Source of the DNA: Zygnema cylindricum
Lineage: Eukaryota > Streptophyta > Zygnematophyceae > Zygnematales > Zygnemataceae
DNA: 64,000 nucleotides
Reading direction: 5' to 3'
Assembly: GCA_037447655.1 (NCBI GenBank)
Contig: JBBHKE010003167.1
Coordinates: 121,131-185,130 of the forward strand
Below, in pieces: positions 10,606 through 23,022 of the stretch. The notes under the pieces were generated by a model, which did not search any database, was not told the origin of the DNA, and worked only from the letters and a program-made list of their open reading frames with translations. Numbering within the stretch: the first letter of the stretch is position 1; each line of letters starts with the position of its first letter. The translations under genes and the position numbers were made by a program.

Positions 10606-10892
10606 TGTACATCAGTTAAATTATAAGCGACACAAGTAGACAAATGATATGCTAAGGTTTTGATTTCAAATGCATTTTGTGTTACAAAACACACCAACAT
10701 GAAATCTGTAGCTAAAAATAAACATTTGATTTCTGACAGTTACACATAGATATATGCGGGCTAGTTAAGTATAGTTAGTCAGTTAACATTGCTAGAGCAA
10801 CACGACACTAAACGTTGTTACAAAGGTGACACTCAGTCATCAATAAACCCATTTAATCTCAACTTCAATATTTCTGATCAAAGTATTGATCT
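10606..10892. other. No gene seen; A/T-rich DNA after the Helitron coding part
   Basis: No coding similarity, no clear Helitron hairpin terminus and no tandem repeats were recognised here. Confidence 0.4.
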
Positions 10893-11262
10893 TAAGAAGA
10901 TCACATGAACAGCCCATAACACAACTTACGATAGGACAATTTGTCATATTAGCGTCTGCAATTTTGAAGGCCACACTAAATAAAGCCTCAAATTGACCAA
11001 CCAGGTTGCCCGTCCGCGTTTTTTTTATTTTTTTCCGGGTTTTCTTTCCGGCAGAATGTCATCCTACGTCGCGTCAGTTCGCTAAAAAATTTCGTTAGGT
11101 GGCGTGCGCTGTACTATGATCATACGTCATATTCGTACGATCGTACAAGAGTGTCCGCAACGCACACCCATACAATATGCCTACTCTACTCGAGTTTAGT
11201 GCCAAGTTTTGTGCGCCTACCAAAGGCCTACCATAAAAACGCCTACTTTTGAACTATGGTTT
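10893..11262 (+). repeat. Truncated copy of the hAT-like repeat found at 26634-28238
   Basis: It shares AAGAAGATCACATGA, GCCCATAACACAACTTACGA, GTTGCCCGTCC and the right terminus TTTGAACTATG with the element at 26634-28238. Here the block is continuous, while in the other copy a TTA element interrupts it after 27092, so this copy shows the empty site. No left terminus was found. Confidence 0.7.
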
Positions 11263-11492
11263 GAAATCCTTTAAATAGCTTGAATTTATGTTCGTCTGCA
11301 GCCTTGAACGAGTGAACGGCGTGTCCCTCGGGCGACGTCAGAAAAAAACAAGATATAAATGAGGAGTGAACAAAGAAAAATCTCGCACGGTATGTATTTT
11401 TTGGCACAGGAAACAAGTAGAAAAAGTTTGCACTTTAAAGGCACAGTTAGCCTTAGAGAATTTGAGCTACGGTACATCGTGAATCACTATTA

Positions 11493-12160
11493 GGGTATGG
11501 TTACATTGGACGAAAAGTGAGGTTTAATATAGAATTTTGTACTTGCCCGTACCATGCCGTACTATACTCTCGTGAGTTTCTTGAAAACAACATTACAGAA
11601 AACAAGATTACGATTCTCCAAGTATCCGAGAGAAGACATCGACCGTCCGATTACATTTTGGTCTTCATCTGCAAAGCAATCGCTCCATCCGCCTCTTTAT
11701 TGGTGAACCCACCTCGCGGAGGTGGGTTCACCATTACAGAACCAGTCAATTCGCTACACATGGACGAAAGACACGTGTGTCGATGAAAAATGAAAATTTT
11801 CACACGTCCCCAAAGTCACGTGCCTTCGGACAAGGTGATCGTAAAATTTTTGCCGAAAATGAAATATTGTTTTTTCTTGAAAATCAGCAGAGTGGAGGAG
11901 ATCTTTGAGGTACATTGACGCGGTACACTTGTGAAGTACACGTATGTAATACGCAAGTACGGATTTCCATACGAAAATGGTCGGTTTCCAGATCTGTGAC
12001 GATTTTAGAGATTTGATCGTCAACTTACGTGGAACCACTCAAATCAGAACACGTACGTAAAAACTTGTTTATAGACGATACGCGATGTAACCGAGGCCTC
12101 TGTAATACACAAATTTTGTTGTCCGTACTATTACAAAGACCTCTTGATGCAACCATACCC
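11493..12160. mobile_element. TTA element 1 (non-autonomous DNA transposon)
   Basis: The terminal inverted repeats are GGGTATGGTTACAT on the left and GGGTATGGTTGCAT on the right (complement strand), with TTA at 11490-11492 and 12161-12163. It is 668 bp with no transposase-like ORF. It carries an internal palindrome at 11701-11733 (arm TGGTGAACCCACCTC, loop GCG). The 3-bp TTA duplication suggests a PIF/Harbinger-like mechanism; that is an inference. Confidence 0.75.
11701..11733. repeat. Perfect 15-bp-arm palindrome inside TTA element 1
   Basis: Arm TGGTGAACCCACCTC, three-base loop GCG, then the exact reverse complement of the arm. Similar palindromes occur inside the other TTA elements. Confidence 0.9.
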
Positions 12161-12280
12161 TTAGAGTCCATGTTTTTTAAACGTGCACACAAACTCTTCA
12201 CCGTGCACACTGGTGCACACATACTTTTTACCGTGCACACATGTCCGATTTTCGATTGAATACCGCCGGTCCTTACCTTA

Positions 12281-13229
12281 GGGTACGTCCCCATGTAATC
12301 GGTACTTTGATAAAATATTTTGGACTATAGTAAAGATTCTCCGTACTACTTTGAAGAGCGTCCCTATTTGCGAAAATGAAAGCGGAACTTTGAAATGTGA
12401 CGGTTGTAGACGTAGGTACAACTTGAGACGATTGAAGCCGACTACGAAAATTCCGACGATTAGTGACGCCAACGAAAACAACGACAGTTGTAGACGTCTA
12501 GATTTTTATGAAATCGTAGATGTTTAGGGTTTGGTGAAATTGTGACGTCACGCTCACTTGTGACAACGTCGACGTCACTGATTCAATAACTTTCCGCCAT
12601 GGTTTTCCGATTTCGTTTTTTCTACTTTTTTCGCTCGACTTGCCATTAAGAAAAAACCTAAAAACTGTCAAAAATAATAGTTTTGAAAGATCTTTCATTT
12701 TATACCAATATTGTCGTCTCTCATTCTAAAAAGTGTGAGATAAAAGCGATGTTGTGAGTGGGAGAGGGGAGAGGCGACGACGTCTCAAAATTTTGCAAAG
12801 TACCCCATAAATGAAAGTGGAGGTCCGAGACCCCTGCAGATTTTTTTTAGTACATGCGCGTGACGGTCACGGAGAAAAATAGCGAGGACTTTCCCTTGTC
12901 CTAAAATTTTCCCACTCTTGTGGCGCGTGCGTGGGTCGTTTTTCATTCGCTGTTTGGGCGGTACTTGAACTAAAATCACCCCCTCGTGGTGATTTTGGAT
13001 GAAGTTTTTTTTTTGGCTGGAATCTCTTGCCCGGGGGTCGAAAAGGGGAAAACGCCAAAATGCGTTCACATGACGACAAACGTGCCGTACATTCAAAGTA
13101 TGAATTGACGTTTACTCTACTTTAGTAAAAATGATTTTCTCGTACGGTTAAAGCTTTTGTCAAAGTTCCCTGAATTTTAGGGCAAAAGGACAGAGAAAAG
13201 TAGATACTTTAATACATGGGGACGTACCG
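12281..13229. mobile_element. TTA element 2
   Basis: The left terminus is GGGTACGTCCCCATGTA and the right terminus on the complement strand is CGGTACGTCCCCATGTA. TTA is at 12278-12280 and 13230-13232; the element is 949 bp. A stretch near 12480-12700 (TAGATGTTTAGGGTTT, GTCGACGTCACT, CCGCCATGGTTT) matches TTA element 3 in reverse orientation, so the two are related. An imperfect palindrome AAAATCACC/GGTGATTTT is at 12972-12996. No transposase-like ORF. Confidence 0.75.
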
Positions 13230-13469
13230 TTACCATCGCAACCGCCGGATTAACAATTCCAGCAAGTGTGCACAAAAACAACGGTTTAAGTGCGAATAAT
13301 ACATTGACGCTAACGTAAAACCGTTTAATACCATAATCACGGTGTACATGTTGAGTATCCAACATGCATTTGATTCTGTATTCAGCAGTGGTCTGTTGTA
13401 TGCCCTAATTTTTTTTTTCTCATACTCTAAACTTTCATCACCTCCTCTGTCGCAATATAGCTTCCAGCC

Positions 13470-16400
13470 ATGGCAAGAGCATGTTGTCCTCAGACTTTTA
13501 TGTCGGAGATTTCGTACGAACTGCTCAATCGTTGCTCGATTTCATCGTCTCTTCCGGTCTCTCATCTTTCTTCTCACCTAAGTTCGTTACCAAATGCCTC
13601 TTTGAAATTCTCACACCGTCTTACACCGAATATTCGACTTGTAGGAAAACGCAGAGTTTCAAAGGACGTTTTTTATAGTCCACCACGTGCTACAATGGGT
13701 GTTCTTGCGGAGTCTGGTAAGTACTTGAAAAAACCTAAAAAAATATAAAAAAATCTTAAATACCTTAGAAAACCCTAAAAAAAATATATAAACCGTAGGG
13801 TTTTGTGACAGTGTTCACCTCATCCAGTCTGGATAGTGAACAGGCAAAGATCATTGTTTGGCATGTCACTGTTTCGTAACTATCATTGTTTTGTAAATTT
13901 CACTTGATTAAAATTCTTACAGGTTTAGAATTGAGTGCAACATGCTGCAACGTTTTTATTTTTTGAAGTTTTTCTTTTCTTGACCGTTATTCATCATAAT
14001 TTTACCGTGTTCGCAAGTGGCAATTTCCAAACATAAGGATTAGGGTGAACCAGGCTCCTTGTCGCAATTAAAGTTAGTGAATTATTTGCATTAACTAAAG
14101 TACGTATCCCAGCGTGCATCATTAATTCATTATGGACCACTGACAGTACACCTCCCGTTACTATTGGATTTAATCACTCTAATTCCAAGTAGTGATTTTT
14201 TTTGACCCGAAGTTGTAAGTTATTGTTATAACACTAATTACGTAGTGGTCCACACTTAGCCACTTGTAAAACATAATTCAGTAGTGTTAACGGTAATAAT
14301 TTACTAACTCTAAAGAGCGACTGGAGTTATACTGTACCGAACAGCGCGTCCCAAATTGTTCATTTGACCCCTCGTACATGAAAATACACCATGAATTGCT
14401 ATCAGCGTCAATGTTTTTTTCGCCACTCAAAATTTATTTTCTCTGTGCACACTTGTCAGATTGTTAATCGGACGGTTGAGATGGAAAGTTGAAGATCTCA
14501 CTTTCCAATTGGCGGTCTCTAAATGAAAATCGGACACGTGTGCACAGAGAAAAGCTGATTAAAGTAACGAAAAAAACATGGACCCTAGGTGTACAGTAAC
14601 ATTCACCCTTATGAACTGCAAATAAGTCGGTTTTGCCTAAATTGAACTATCTTTGGAAATGTCCAGTTTTTGTAAACCGGATGACAAAGCTTTTCAAGGT
14701 TTTCATCTTCAAAGAAAATAGTTCATTTCTTGAGGGGCGAGGAGGAGGGGAGAAGAGGGGGGGAGGAGGAGAGGGAGAGGGAATTGGTATACATCTGATG
14801 CAGATGAGGCATTTTTGACAAGTATAAATCATGCTTCTCTCATTCTGATGTTACTTTTTTTTGCATTTTTCCTTCAGACCATGGAGCTTTCATTCGGAAT
14901 GTGGCTGATATTGAACCACCCGCTTTACTTCCTTGTCTTTTAAAGGTTCTGGAAGCCAAAGGTGGGTTATTGTACTCCACCATTTTTCATCTCATTGGAT
15001 TTCTCAACAGCTGGTCTCCTACGATCCAGCATGTGAGGTGCTTTAGGGTTTAGAACGTGAAACCCTGACAACCTTCCCTCTCCTCTCCTTTCCCCCCTCA
15101 CTCTCTCCTCCCCTTTCTCTCCCTTCTCTCCCCTCTCTCCGCTCCCCTTTCACTCTGTTCCTTCCTCTTCCCCCTTCTCTCCTCTCCCTCCCTCCCTCCC
15201 TTCCCTCCCTCTCCCCCTTCCTCACCTCACCACATAGACCCCCTCCCTCTCCCCACCCTCCCATCTTCTAGTCACGTGAAAGGGCTGAGATATTTATGGC
15301 ATCCTTCAGTTTCCAAAAGTAGCGATTCTGCCAAGTTCAATACATTTGAGACAGATGATATCAAATTGCTAGTTGTGACGCTAAATTGTGTTCGAGTGGG
15401 AGAAAGAGAGGGAGAGAGGGAGAGAGGGAGGGAGGGAGGGAGGGAGAATTTGCTCGTCTTTGAGTCTTTGTTTTAACTCCTATTGAAGATGGATGGATGT
15501 TCTTCAATGCTGTTCCCATCTGGATAATTTATTTTCAGGTTATGTGCATGACATAATCGTTTTTTACAAAAATCGAAATTGCATGAGTTAAATGTGCGAC
15601 TTTTATGTCAATTTTTCCCAGAGTAAATAAAATCCAGTAATGTTCACGCCGTACTTACTATTTGGCACAACTTTGCACATTTCGGATATAGATACAGCGT
15701 GCTATTTCAATCACAAATGTTTTTCTGTGTATGACGATGAAGAAGAAAACTCCTTCAGTTATTATGGAGGAAATGTTTCTGTCCCTCGTAGTCATGGTAC
15801 TGTGGGCTATCTCTGAAGGATAGTTGCTAGACTCAATTATGACCGTTAAGGTTTGGGTTCACCTGTTTTTAAAGATACCGGTCAGTCAGGAGATACTACA
15901 CCTATAGATGTCATCATTAAAGCTGCTGCAAATATAGTTTGTATATCACCACATCAAGCAGTTATTCTCAAACATTTGGTGTGAACTTCATTCAATGTCT
16001 TTGGATTTTTACCTTTGTTGTCCTCTTTGCAATTTTTTCATCAATACAACTGAATATACTTACCAAATATCGGAAAATCCTTCCCAAGAAGCAGCACAGT
16101 TATCGTCCATGATAAAACCATAAACTCAGTTTCACCAAAGTTGTGCATATTGTCAAATGTACAAAATACAAGTTTTTGAGATCGACTGCTGAAAATGGAA
16201 ACTGTCAGAACGTGCATGTTTGCTGCTGTTTTATGGAAATATGGAAGGTGTGGTTAAGCGTGCTTTTACACGCTGCCGAAAAAGGGCTAAATGGAAAAGA
16301 TTAGAATTGTGTTCCCGCCTTTGTATGTTTAATTCATGTGGTACTTTTACACCCTAGCTGTTGCATCGTGATATTCAAAAACTAGAAGTACATAGTGAAG

Positions 16401-19400
16401 TGGCACTTATTTCTTCGTTTGGAAAGCCAAATGAAGCCAAGTTCAATGACTTTTTACTGGGTCCAAAACCAATGGTCTATATCCTATGAAAACATGAAAA
16501 ATTATCAGTATAAGTATGGAATTAAGACTCTAATCTACATTTCTTGACAAATGGCGAAGTCAGAAAATGCACACGAGATTACATGTGCTTGACAGCTGGC
16601 TTTTAGAGATGAACGACGAGAGAGAGAGAGAAGGGAGAGAGAGGAGAGTGAAAAGAGAGAAAGAGAAGAGAAAGAGAAGAGAAAGAAAAAGTGAGAGAGA
16701 AAGAGAGGGAGAGAGAGATAGAAACAGAGTCAGAGAGAGAGACACACAATGAGAGAAGAGAGAGGGGTAGAGGGGGAGAGAGAGAGAGAGAGAGGGCCAG
16801 TGAGAGAGGGCGTCCGGTGAGCAAGTGAGCAAGTGGGTGCTGTGCTGCAGGTGGATTCGGAAGAAGAATCGACTCTGCTCAGGGGGGGTAGCGCTGAAGG
16901 GGGCCGGGAGCAGGCGAGGAGGTTTGTTCACCAAGGGAGCGCGAGGGTATCGTGCCTCTGGCTATCCCCCTATCACGGGACGCTTCTTCAGGTGATTAGA
17001 AGGGACAGTTTCAAACTTTTGTTAGTTTCCAAGGAATATACTGTTTTTTCTCACAAGCGTGGCTTAGAAAGGAGTTTTTAAAGGATGGTGTTTGGTAGAT
17101 AAAAAAGAACCGCTGAATTGTTGAACATTAGAACAATTTCGTTTTGAATATAAGCTGGTTTGTTCTACAGAGTTTATTTTTAGGTCTTTGCAGAAAGGAA
17201 TTTCTAGGGAATGGATTCCGATGGAGTTTTACTTGAATGGAAATCTTCAATAAAATAAGAGAACTGTTTTTTTTTGTGCTTTTTTGTTGTTTTTGTTTTA
17301 TCCACATTCAAAATGGTAGACAGGAAACAATAGGATGGCGAATGGCCTTCAGCGTTGTCTGCCTTAACTGTATTTTGGTGAAGCCCAGTATGGTTTTGTT
17401 GTTTCCACTTTAGAGTATGAAGTTGTAATGTGATTTTGCCAATCGGGGGAAATTTCTTTCTGTCTGGTGGTTCTTCAGGGGAGATGACTGCATTGTTGCG
17501 ATGGCCAACTGCTCCATCAAGGTGCTTATTTCTTTCATTTCCTTCTGGTATTTCCAGCCACCGAAGAGCAATCCAGTCAGGCAACTTGTTACTGGTGAAC
17601 CTTCACATGTCAGAAATTCTGTTCTGGAAGTTGATATCTTACAGAACCCTAGGAAAATCTAACAATTGCGTGGTTTTGCTGCTGGTTGGTCTGCAGTTTG
17701 CCGATGCCCGTTGTTCGTGTCTATGGCACTGGTGTACGGCTTCTTGCAAAATCGGTAAGTTCTTTTACTACTTGCAAAGTTGATAATTTCTTTTACGGTC
17801 TTTCAGGCAATGTGGACGTTAGTCCAAGGCCCTTTTAGTAACGAAGGGCCGGTGTCTGTAAAATGTTGGTACAGTATAAAAGGTGCGAGTACAGAAGCCT
17901 TCGTTAGTATGCATGACCACCTCACGTTAAATGCGGATATTTATACAATTTTCCCAGCTTGGTCTTTTTCGTATTTCGTACTTATCTGAAGATGGCACTT
18001 TTTCATAAGTTCTTGGTTCTGTTCACGAGGCAGCTTGAGTAAAAGCAGCGGAATTGATCTTTGTGGAGAAACTTTGATCATGCAAATTTATGTTAACAAT
18101 TTGAGTTACTCCATGGTTATGGGTCCAGGCTGAGGAGTTTGTCGCTCGAGAACTTGCAGAGGAAGACATGGGTGGAGGTCCTGGAAAACTAAGTGAAGCT
18201 GCTGGTATTGTTGGAGCCGAGCTTTATTCTGCAGGCTCCTTCGCAAATTCTGGAATTTCAAGAAAGGATATCTTCCTAATGAAGAAAGTGAGTAGCAAAT
18301 TTTTGACAAATAACTTAAGCTAAAGTTGCCCAAGTACATCGTGAATCCTTGTTTTTTGTTCTCGGGTCAGACATAAGAGTGTTTCAAAGAGCTTTTGCAT
18401 GAAAAAAATATCGTGAGGATCAGCGTATGAAAAAACTCTAGAGTATTTTTTTTTCTGTTAGGAGGAAAAATGGGTTTATATCTGACTTGCGAGTTTCTGT
18501 TGGAAATCCTTGTATTGGTTTCCATAAAATCTCACCATTCTAGTGTCTGTTTTTATCCTCCAGGCAGGGCAGTTAGTTGCAAAAGCGGTTTTTATGCTTT
18601 TTTCCGCAAATAATGTGGAATGGTTTTTTTCTCGAGAGTGTCCTGTTTAAAGAGGTTCCTTTGGCATCCTTGTAGTCTTCTTCCTGTCTCGCATGGCAGC
18701 TTATGTTCATTGTATTTTTATGACCAGAAAATGCAGATAATGTAATACTTGTCGACGTCATATCATATTTCCTGAAGATTGACTCTGGTAATTTTGGATA
18801 ATGGAGTTGCAGATTGATTTAATATGTGTTGGCTTCATATTATACTTCTCTGAAGATGGAATTTGGTATTTTTGAATAACAGAGTTGTCTATTTTATGTT
18901 TGGCAGGTGGGTCTGTTTCCAGATGTATTTGAGAACCTGGCTCTCGGTCACTTGGAGAGAGGGGATCAGGTCAGTTATCCGTTACTGTAACTTCCCATTG
19001 TGATTTGAATACTGGCCTGAATAATGAAACAAGAACCTGATAAAGGTCCCGACACCAGTAATTAATTTTCTTGGAGTTCAATAAATAGGTGAATGGTTGT
19101 TTTATGTTGATAACATCAGGTTTTTTGAAAGTCGAAAGCCAAAGGAACAACGATGAGGTCAGAGCTCCTGTGACGATGAGACTCGCATCCTTGAACTTGA
19201 CAACTTCAATAATTGTACATTGAGAAGTCTTCCTAAAATTTCTTTACCTAAAAGAGAAGTCTCTTATGCATTATGCTGAGACTTGCATCCTTGAGCTTGA
19301 CAACTTTAATAATTGTACATTAACAAGTCTTACTGAAATTCCTTCACTTTTTTCTAAGAGAGAAGCTGGTTATGCATTCGGTAATCGGCAAGCCTTACGA

Positions 19401-21832
19401 TAGTCTTTAATAATAATTTATAACATATGTGGCAGGTCTCTGCACTTGTGGCTGGAGAGTTCTATGCTTCCAGACAGCATTTTCCAGGCTTTGGTCGTCC
19501 ATATGTGTTTAATATGGAGCTTCTTTCAAGGTGAATTCATGACTCGAAATGCCGGTATGCACAGCTCTTTGCAGTTTTTGCAATTTGTACGCAGTTTGCC
19601 AATACGTATGGGGAGGTTTGCAGAGTTGGGCGTGAAGCAGAAGCAAAGGATGCGGCGAGAATCGCATTGAAGTCTCCATGGTGGACTCTTGGTACCTCTT
19701 ATCAGGTACATTTTTTACTAGTGTTAATAGCAATGATTTGTTGCCATTTTTTTTTGCCCTCTGACCACAAAATAGCTTTAATAACATTAATTGGTTTCTC
19801 TTAATGCTAATTCTTATAGCGGTTTAAAATTGGCAGTGTAATTTGGAGTTGAATCATAACTTAATGATGCTAACATAAACCCCATTCCACTATATTTCTT
19901 AGTTTAATTGCGATCCGCGGTGTACTTTACTACTGCGAATTTTTACCAAAAATAGTTGGTCACGATAAAGTGCAATAATTAGAAGGGCGAAATGTTCGAT
20001 GAAACTAGAAATATTTTGTATTGGAATCCAAAAGACTAGGATGTCTGCCGTTATCTTGGTCCTCATATCTTCGATGACTTGGACAATTGTACCACAAATG
20101 ATCAAAATTATCTTCAGAAAAACTAGTTCAATATCCAGTTTATTATATGTACCTTGTTAAAGTACAATGGGCCAGCTGAAAGTAGCAATTTCCAGCTGGA
20201 TGGCTTGGTACAAAATAAGGTATTATGGGTATTGAATTACATAGTCAACTCATAGAACAAAAATACGGTCGTGCAGTTTGTACATTGTACGAACTATTTA
20301 TTTAGTTCGGGCAATATTGATTTTGTGCGGCTTTCCGTATGGAAAAGACTTCCGGTTCTTGAAAGTTTCTTTGTTACTGTTTTTGAAAGGTTCTTGAACG
20401 TTACTGATTACGGTTTTTCCCAAGTTCCTTCCTATTTCTTCCTTGTCTTATGCAGTGCAACTTCAAATTGAGATTTTGACCTTGTACAGATTGAAAAAGT
20501 ATGTTTCTTAAGTTTTGTTAAAAAGTTCTTAAAAACGTTTCTTGAAAAGTAGTGCGTAGTAGTAGTACGTTTCTTAAGTACGGAGGACATGATAAAACGT
20601 TTATACTTTGGACACTTCATTCTAAGGCTAAACTTAGAATAAAGTATGGACACAGTATGATGTTTGTTTCAACTGGCTTCTAAGATAAAAATTTGTTTTC
20701 TAGTTTGTAAGCTAACTTGTGAGTTACTCGTTTAACCAGATTATCTAGACAGCTTATCTGGATTTCAAAACCACTGGGTTTTTCGGTTTTAAATATGCTG
20801 ATGATTGGGAGGGCTGGTTTTTGTATTATTCAGGAGGTGGCAAATATTGCCGGATATGGAGATGCCATGTTGGAGTATGCCCTAGAAAGGTTGTCAGAGG
20901 AAGGACGAAAAAACGACCTAATAAAGGGAAAAGATCCTGCGCAGGTATACTATCGCCCATCGCTATAAGCTTTCTGAAATTCCTTCGGTATTTGCTTTAG
21001 TTCACATACTGTGGACAACGACAATTCTTCTAACGGACTTGAAATAAAATGGATATGTGACTGCCGTTTGTTTAGATGAACCCGACGTGATTTGCAAGTT
21101 TCTATTAACATTTGACTGCTATTAACCGACGTTATATTTCAAAAACATGTTATGGGTTATAAATGAAGGTCAAATTCTGGCCCTCCAAGGTGGAGTCACC
21201 GAGCTTTAAGCAGCAGTCATCTTTTCTTTATTTCAAAAGTAAAAACTTTTTTTCTTTTTTCTTTTCTAGGATCGTTCATTGACATTCAGGCAGGTTTAAT
21301 TTAACATTTGTCAGGGGTACTTCTTGTCCAAATATTTCTTGTCCAAGTCTTAAACTTAAATAAAATGAAATTAGTTTTGTCGTGTAAATAAGACTTAGAG
21401 TGAGGTGATTTTAAATCCATTCGAATCTCTCCCTCTCCCTCCTTCCCCTCTTCCCCCACCTCCTCTTTCTCACCCTCCTTCCTTCCCGCCCCCTCCTCCT
21501 TCGAAAACGGAAGAGATACTCTTACTTTTGTTAGGTTGGCTGTCTCTTTTGTTTTGCCCTTCTCTTCATCTCTGTACTCCCATTGGTTCCCGTTGTGCAT
21601 TTTTAAATAAAGGTTACTGTTTTTTTTCCTTAATTAGGGTTATTATTATTATTGTTATTAATAATAATTATTGTTATGTCTGACTTGCTTATGACAGGTT
21701 TCCTTGGACCAAGCCGCCTTTCTATTGGATGTTGCCTCGGCTGAGGGAGACTGGGAAAAGCACAGAGAGAGACTCTCGGCCCTTTATGAGGAAGGAGGTC
21801 TCCACCACATGGCCTTATTTGTCCTTTCTTAA
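13470..21832 (+). CDS. Plastid-type conserved protein of unknown function, 11 exons, 384 aa
   Basis: I could build a full model with consistent phases. The exons are 13470-13716, 14878-14961, 16914-16991, 17479-17521, 17697-17754, 18129-18287, 18907-18969, 19436-19530, 19624-19705, 20834-20944 and 21698-21832; all introns are GT-AG, and the total is 1155 nt including TAA. The first 60-70 residues are Ser/Arg/Leu-rich and start MARACCPQTF, typical of a chloroplast transit peptide. Recognisable conserved-looking blocks are REGIVPLAIPLSRDASSGE, ALLRWPTAP, VYGTGVRLLAKS, GEFYASRQHFPGFGRPYVFN, ALKSPWWTLG and ANIAGYGDAMLEYALE. I see no catalytic signature or membrane segment and do not recognise a named family. 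The acceptor at 19624 is needed: using the earlier AG at 19596 leads to a stop. A MITE ends 122 bp upstream and another lies in intron 1. Confidence 0.85.
14385..14593. mobile_element. MITE M2 of the GTACACC family, in intron 1 of the plastid-type gene
   Basis: The ends are TACACCATGAATTGCTATCAG and CCCTAGGTGTA. Inside is a second inverted repeat (TTTTCTCTGTGCACACTTGTC against the GTGTGCACAGAGAAAA side) and GTTAATCGGACGG, all shared with M1, M3 and M4. It is 209 bp, non-coding and able to fold into a long hairpin. Confidence 0.75.
14738..14785 (+). repeat. Purine-rich GGGAGG/GAGAGG tract in intron 1
   Basis: A short tract of G/A only, in intron 1 about 90 bp before exon 2. Low-complexity repeat, no coding role. 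Confidence 0.8.
15060..15262 (+). repeat. Pyrimidine-rich CCCTCTC tract in intron 2
   Basis: About 200 bp of almost pure C/T (CTCTCCTCTCC, CCCTCCCTCCC and similar) in intron 2 of the plastid-type gene. The ORFs across it are artefacts of composition. Confidence 0.85.
15397..15449 (+). repeat. GAGAGGGA microsatellite in intron 2
   Basis: Tandem GAGAGGGA and GGGA units in the same intron as the pyrimidine tract, on the opposite base polarity. Confidence 0.85.
16615..16800 (+). repeat. GA-rich (GAGA) tract upstream of exon 3
   Basis: About 185 bp of GAGAGA and GAAAGAGA repeats, ending about 110 bp before exon 3 of the plastid-type gene. Confidence 0.85.
21417..21500 (+). repeat. Pyrimidine-rich tract in the last intron of the plastid-type gene
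   Basis: CTCTCCCTCTCCCTCCTTCC-like low complexity in intron 10. Confidence 0.8.
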
Positions 21833-23022
21833 GATGCACAAAAGAGTTGTTTTTATAACAATTAGTAAAAATGTGAATTTAAGGAGGTGTGGACCTGACG
21901 GCTTTGTTTGTTCTTTCTTAAGATGGACAGTGGTATTTTCGTTATAACAAGGGGTAAAGATCCTCTTTTCAGGTAGTCTTAGGTAGAGGTAAAGGTAGAG
22001 TTGAGGCTCAACAAGGTTGGACATTTTTTTTATTTATGGTTTTGGAGTACTTTTAAGTTTTCCTGTTGATCGACATATCCGTTGATACCTTCTTGCTTTT
22101 TGACGGATAGTGTTTTGTCAACGTTTTTCATCAAATAGGGTTTAGTGGTTACAACATGCATTTTTGGCATGTCGAAATTTTGACAGTTTGTTACATAATG
22201 TGCTTTTTTGGAGACAAAACATTATTAAACCATTCTTGGGTATTCTGTTTAGTTGATGAGAAATAGGTACTGTTGGATGTGATGGCTTGAGAAAGGGTTG
22301 CCTAACACTCTGGAATTCATTACCGGAAGCTTATGAGAAGTGAACCTTATATAATTATCACAGATCCTGTTCAATAAATTTCAACAAAATCATGAAAGGA
22401 TCTGGATTTGATTAAATTGCAGTAGCTAACTGATTACAGATCTTAAAAAATCCCTCCACTTCTTTACCAACGACAATTCACCCTGTGAGGGATATTGACA
22501 GCTTGCTCAATAAGCAGTGTGCTAAAGAGAAAAAGAAAAGATGTAAATTTATTAGCAGAGGAAGCTGGCTGTACTGGAGAGAAATTTCCCAAAGTGCATG
22601 AAAGAATCACATAAAACCTCACTACAAGAATTCCATAAGAAAGAGAGCTCATATTAGCATGCCTGGGCAACATACATACGAAAACCATTCACCCAAGGGA
22701 AGTTGTAAATTGCAACAACCAGCACTCGTCCTTTCATCCAATAATGTCCTCAATTGCAATAATCTCTCATTTTTGGAGAGAATACATCGTTCCTCAAGCT
22801 TTAACGAGAGGATCAAACATGCTTAAGCCACAACTTATATGGCGTAACGGATATGAACAACATGTTTTTTAAGCTTTGCCCAATCCATACTAAACTGCTA
22901 GCACTCTGTCTATACAAATCCTGAGCAGTAAAAAGCAAAAATCTAAAAGTTTAATCCAATGCGTCGTCACCTGTTTATCCTCAAAAAGGCGGATAACAGG
23001 TTGCAAATTGAGCCGTACACCA
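21833..23022. other. Intergenic region between two convergent genes
   Basis: It holds the 3' ends of the plastid-type gene and of LSM2, which converge. No ORF of note and no repeats recognised, apart from two similar lines near 21825 and 21910 (TTTGTYCTTTCTTAAGATG), a partial local duplication of the end of the last exon. Polyadenylation sites cannot be placed with confidence. Confidence 0.4.

Larger units (their letters stand above)
11472..13347. mobile_element. MITE M1 of the GTACACC family, hosting two nested TTA elements
   Basis: The left end is GTACATCGTGAATCACTATTA and the right end, reverse-complemented, is GTACACCGTGATTATGG. Between the two insertions, the remaining body (about 12164-12277 and 13233-13300) matches other members: CGTGCACACATGTCCGATTTT and the CCGCCGGATTAACAATTCC region. 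Without the two nested elements it would be about 250 bp. Its right end lies 122 bp upstream of the ATG at 13470. Confidence 0.65.

Noticed and set aside
10606-10830. Helitron 3' end (hairpin plus CTAG)
   Set aside because: CTAG tetramers occur near 10762 and 10791, but no adjacent stable hairpin was found, so the terminus is not called.
16560-16934. Ser/Leu-rich or Arg/Glu-rich ORFs over GA or CT tracts (also at 15043, 46302, 54874, 55335, 56128)
   Set aside because: Composition artefacts of low-complexity DNA; no conserved motif and no gene context.
19531-19670. Frameshift in the plastid-type gene after exon 8
   Set aside because: Using the AG at 19623 as acceptor instead of the one at 19596 keeps the frame and joins two conserved-looking blocks, so no frameshift is needed.
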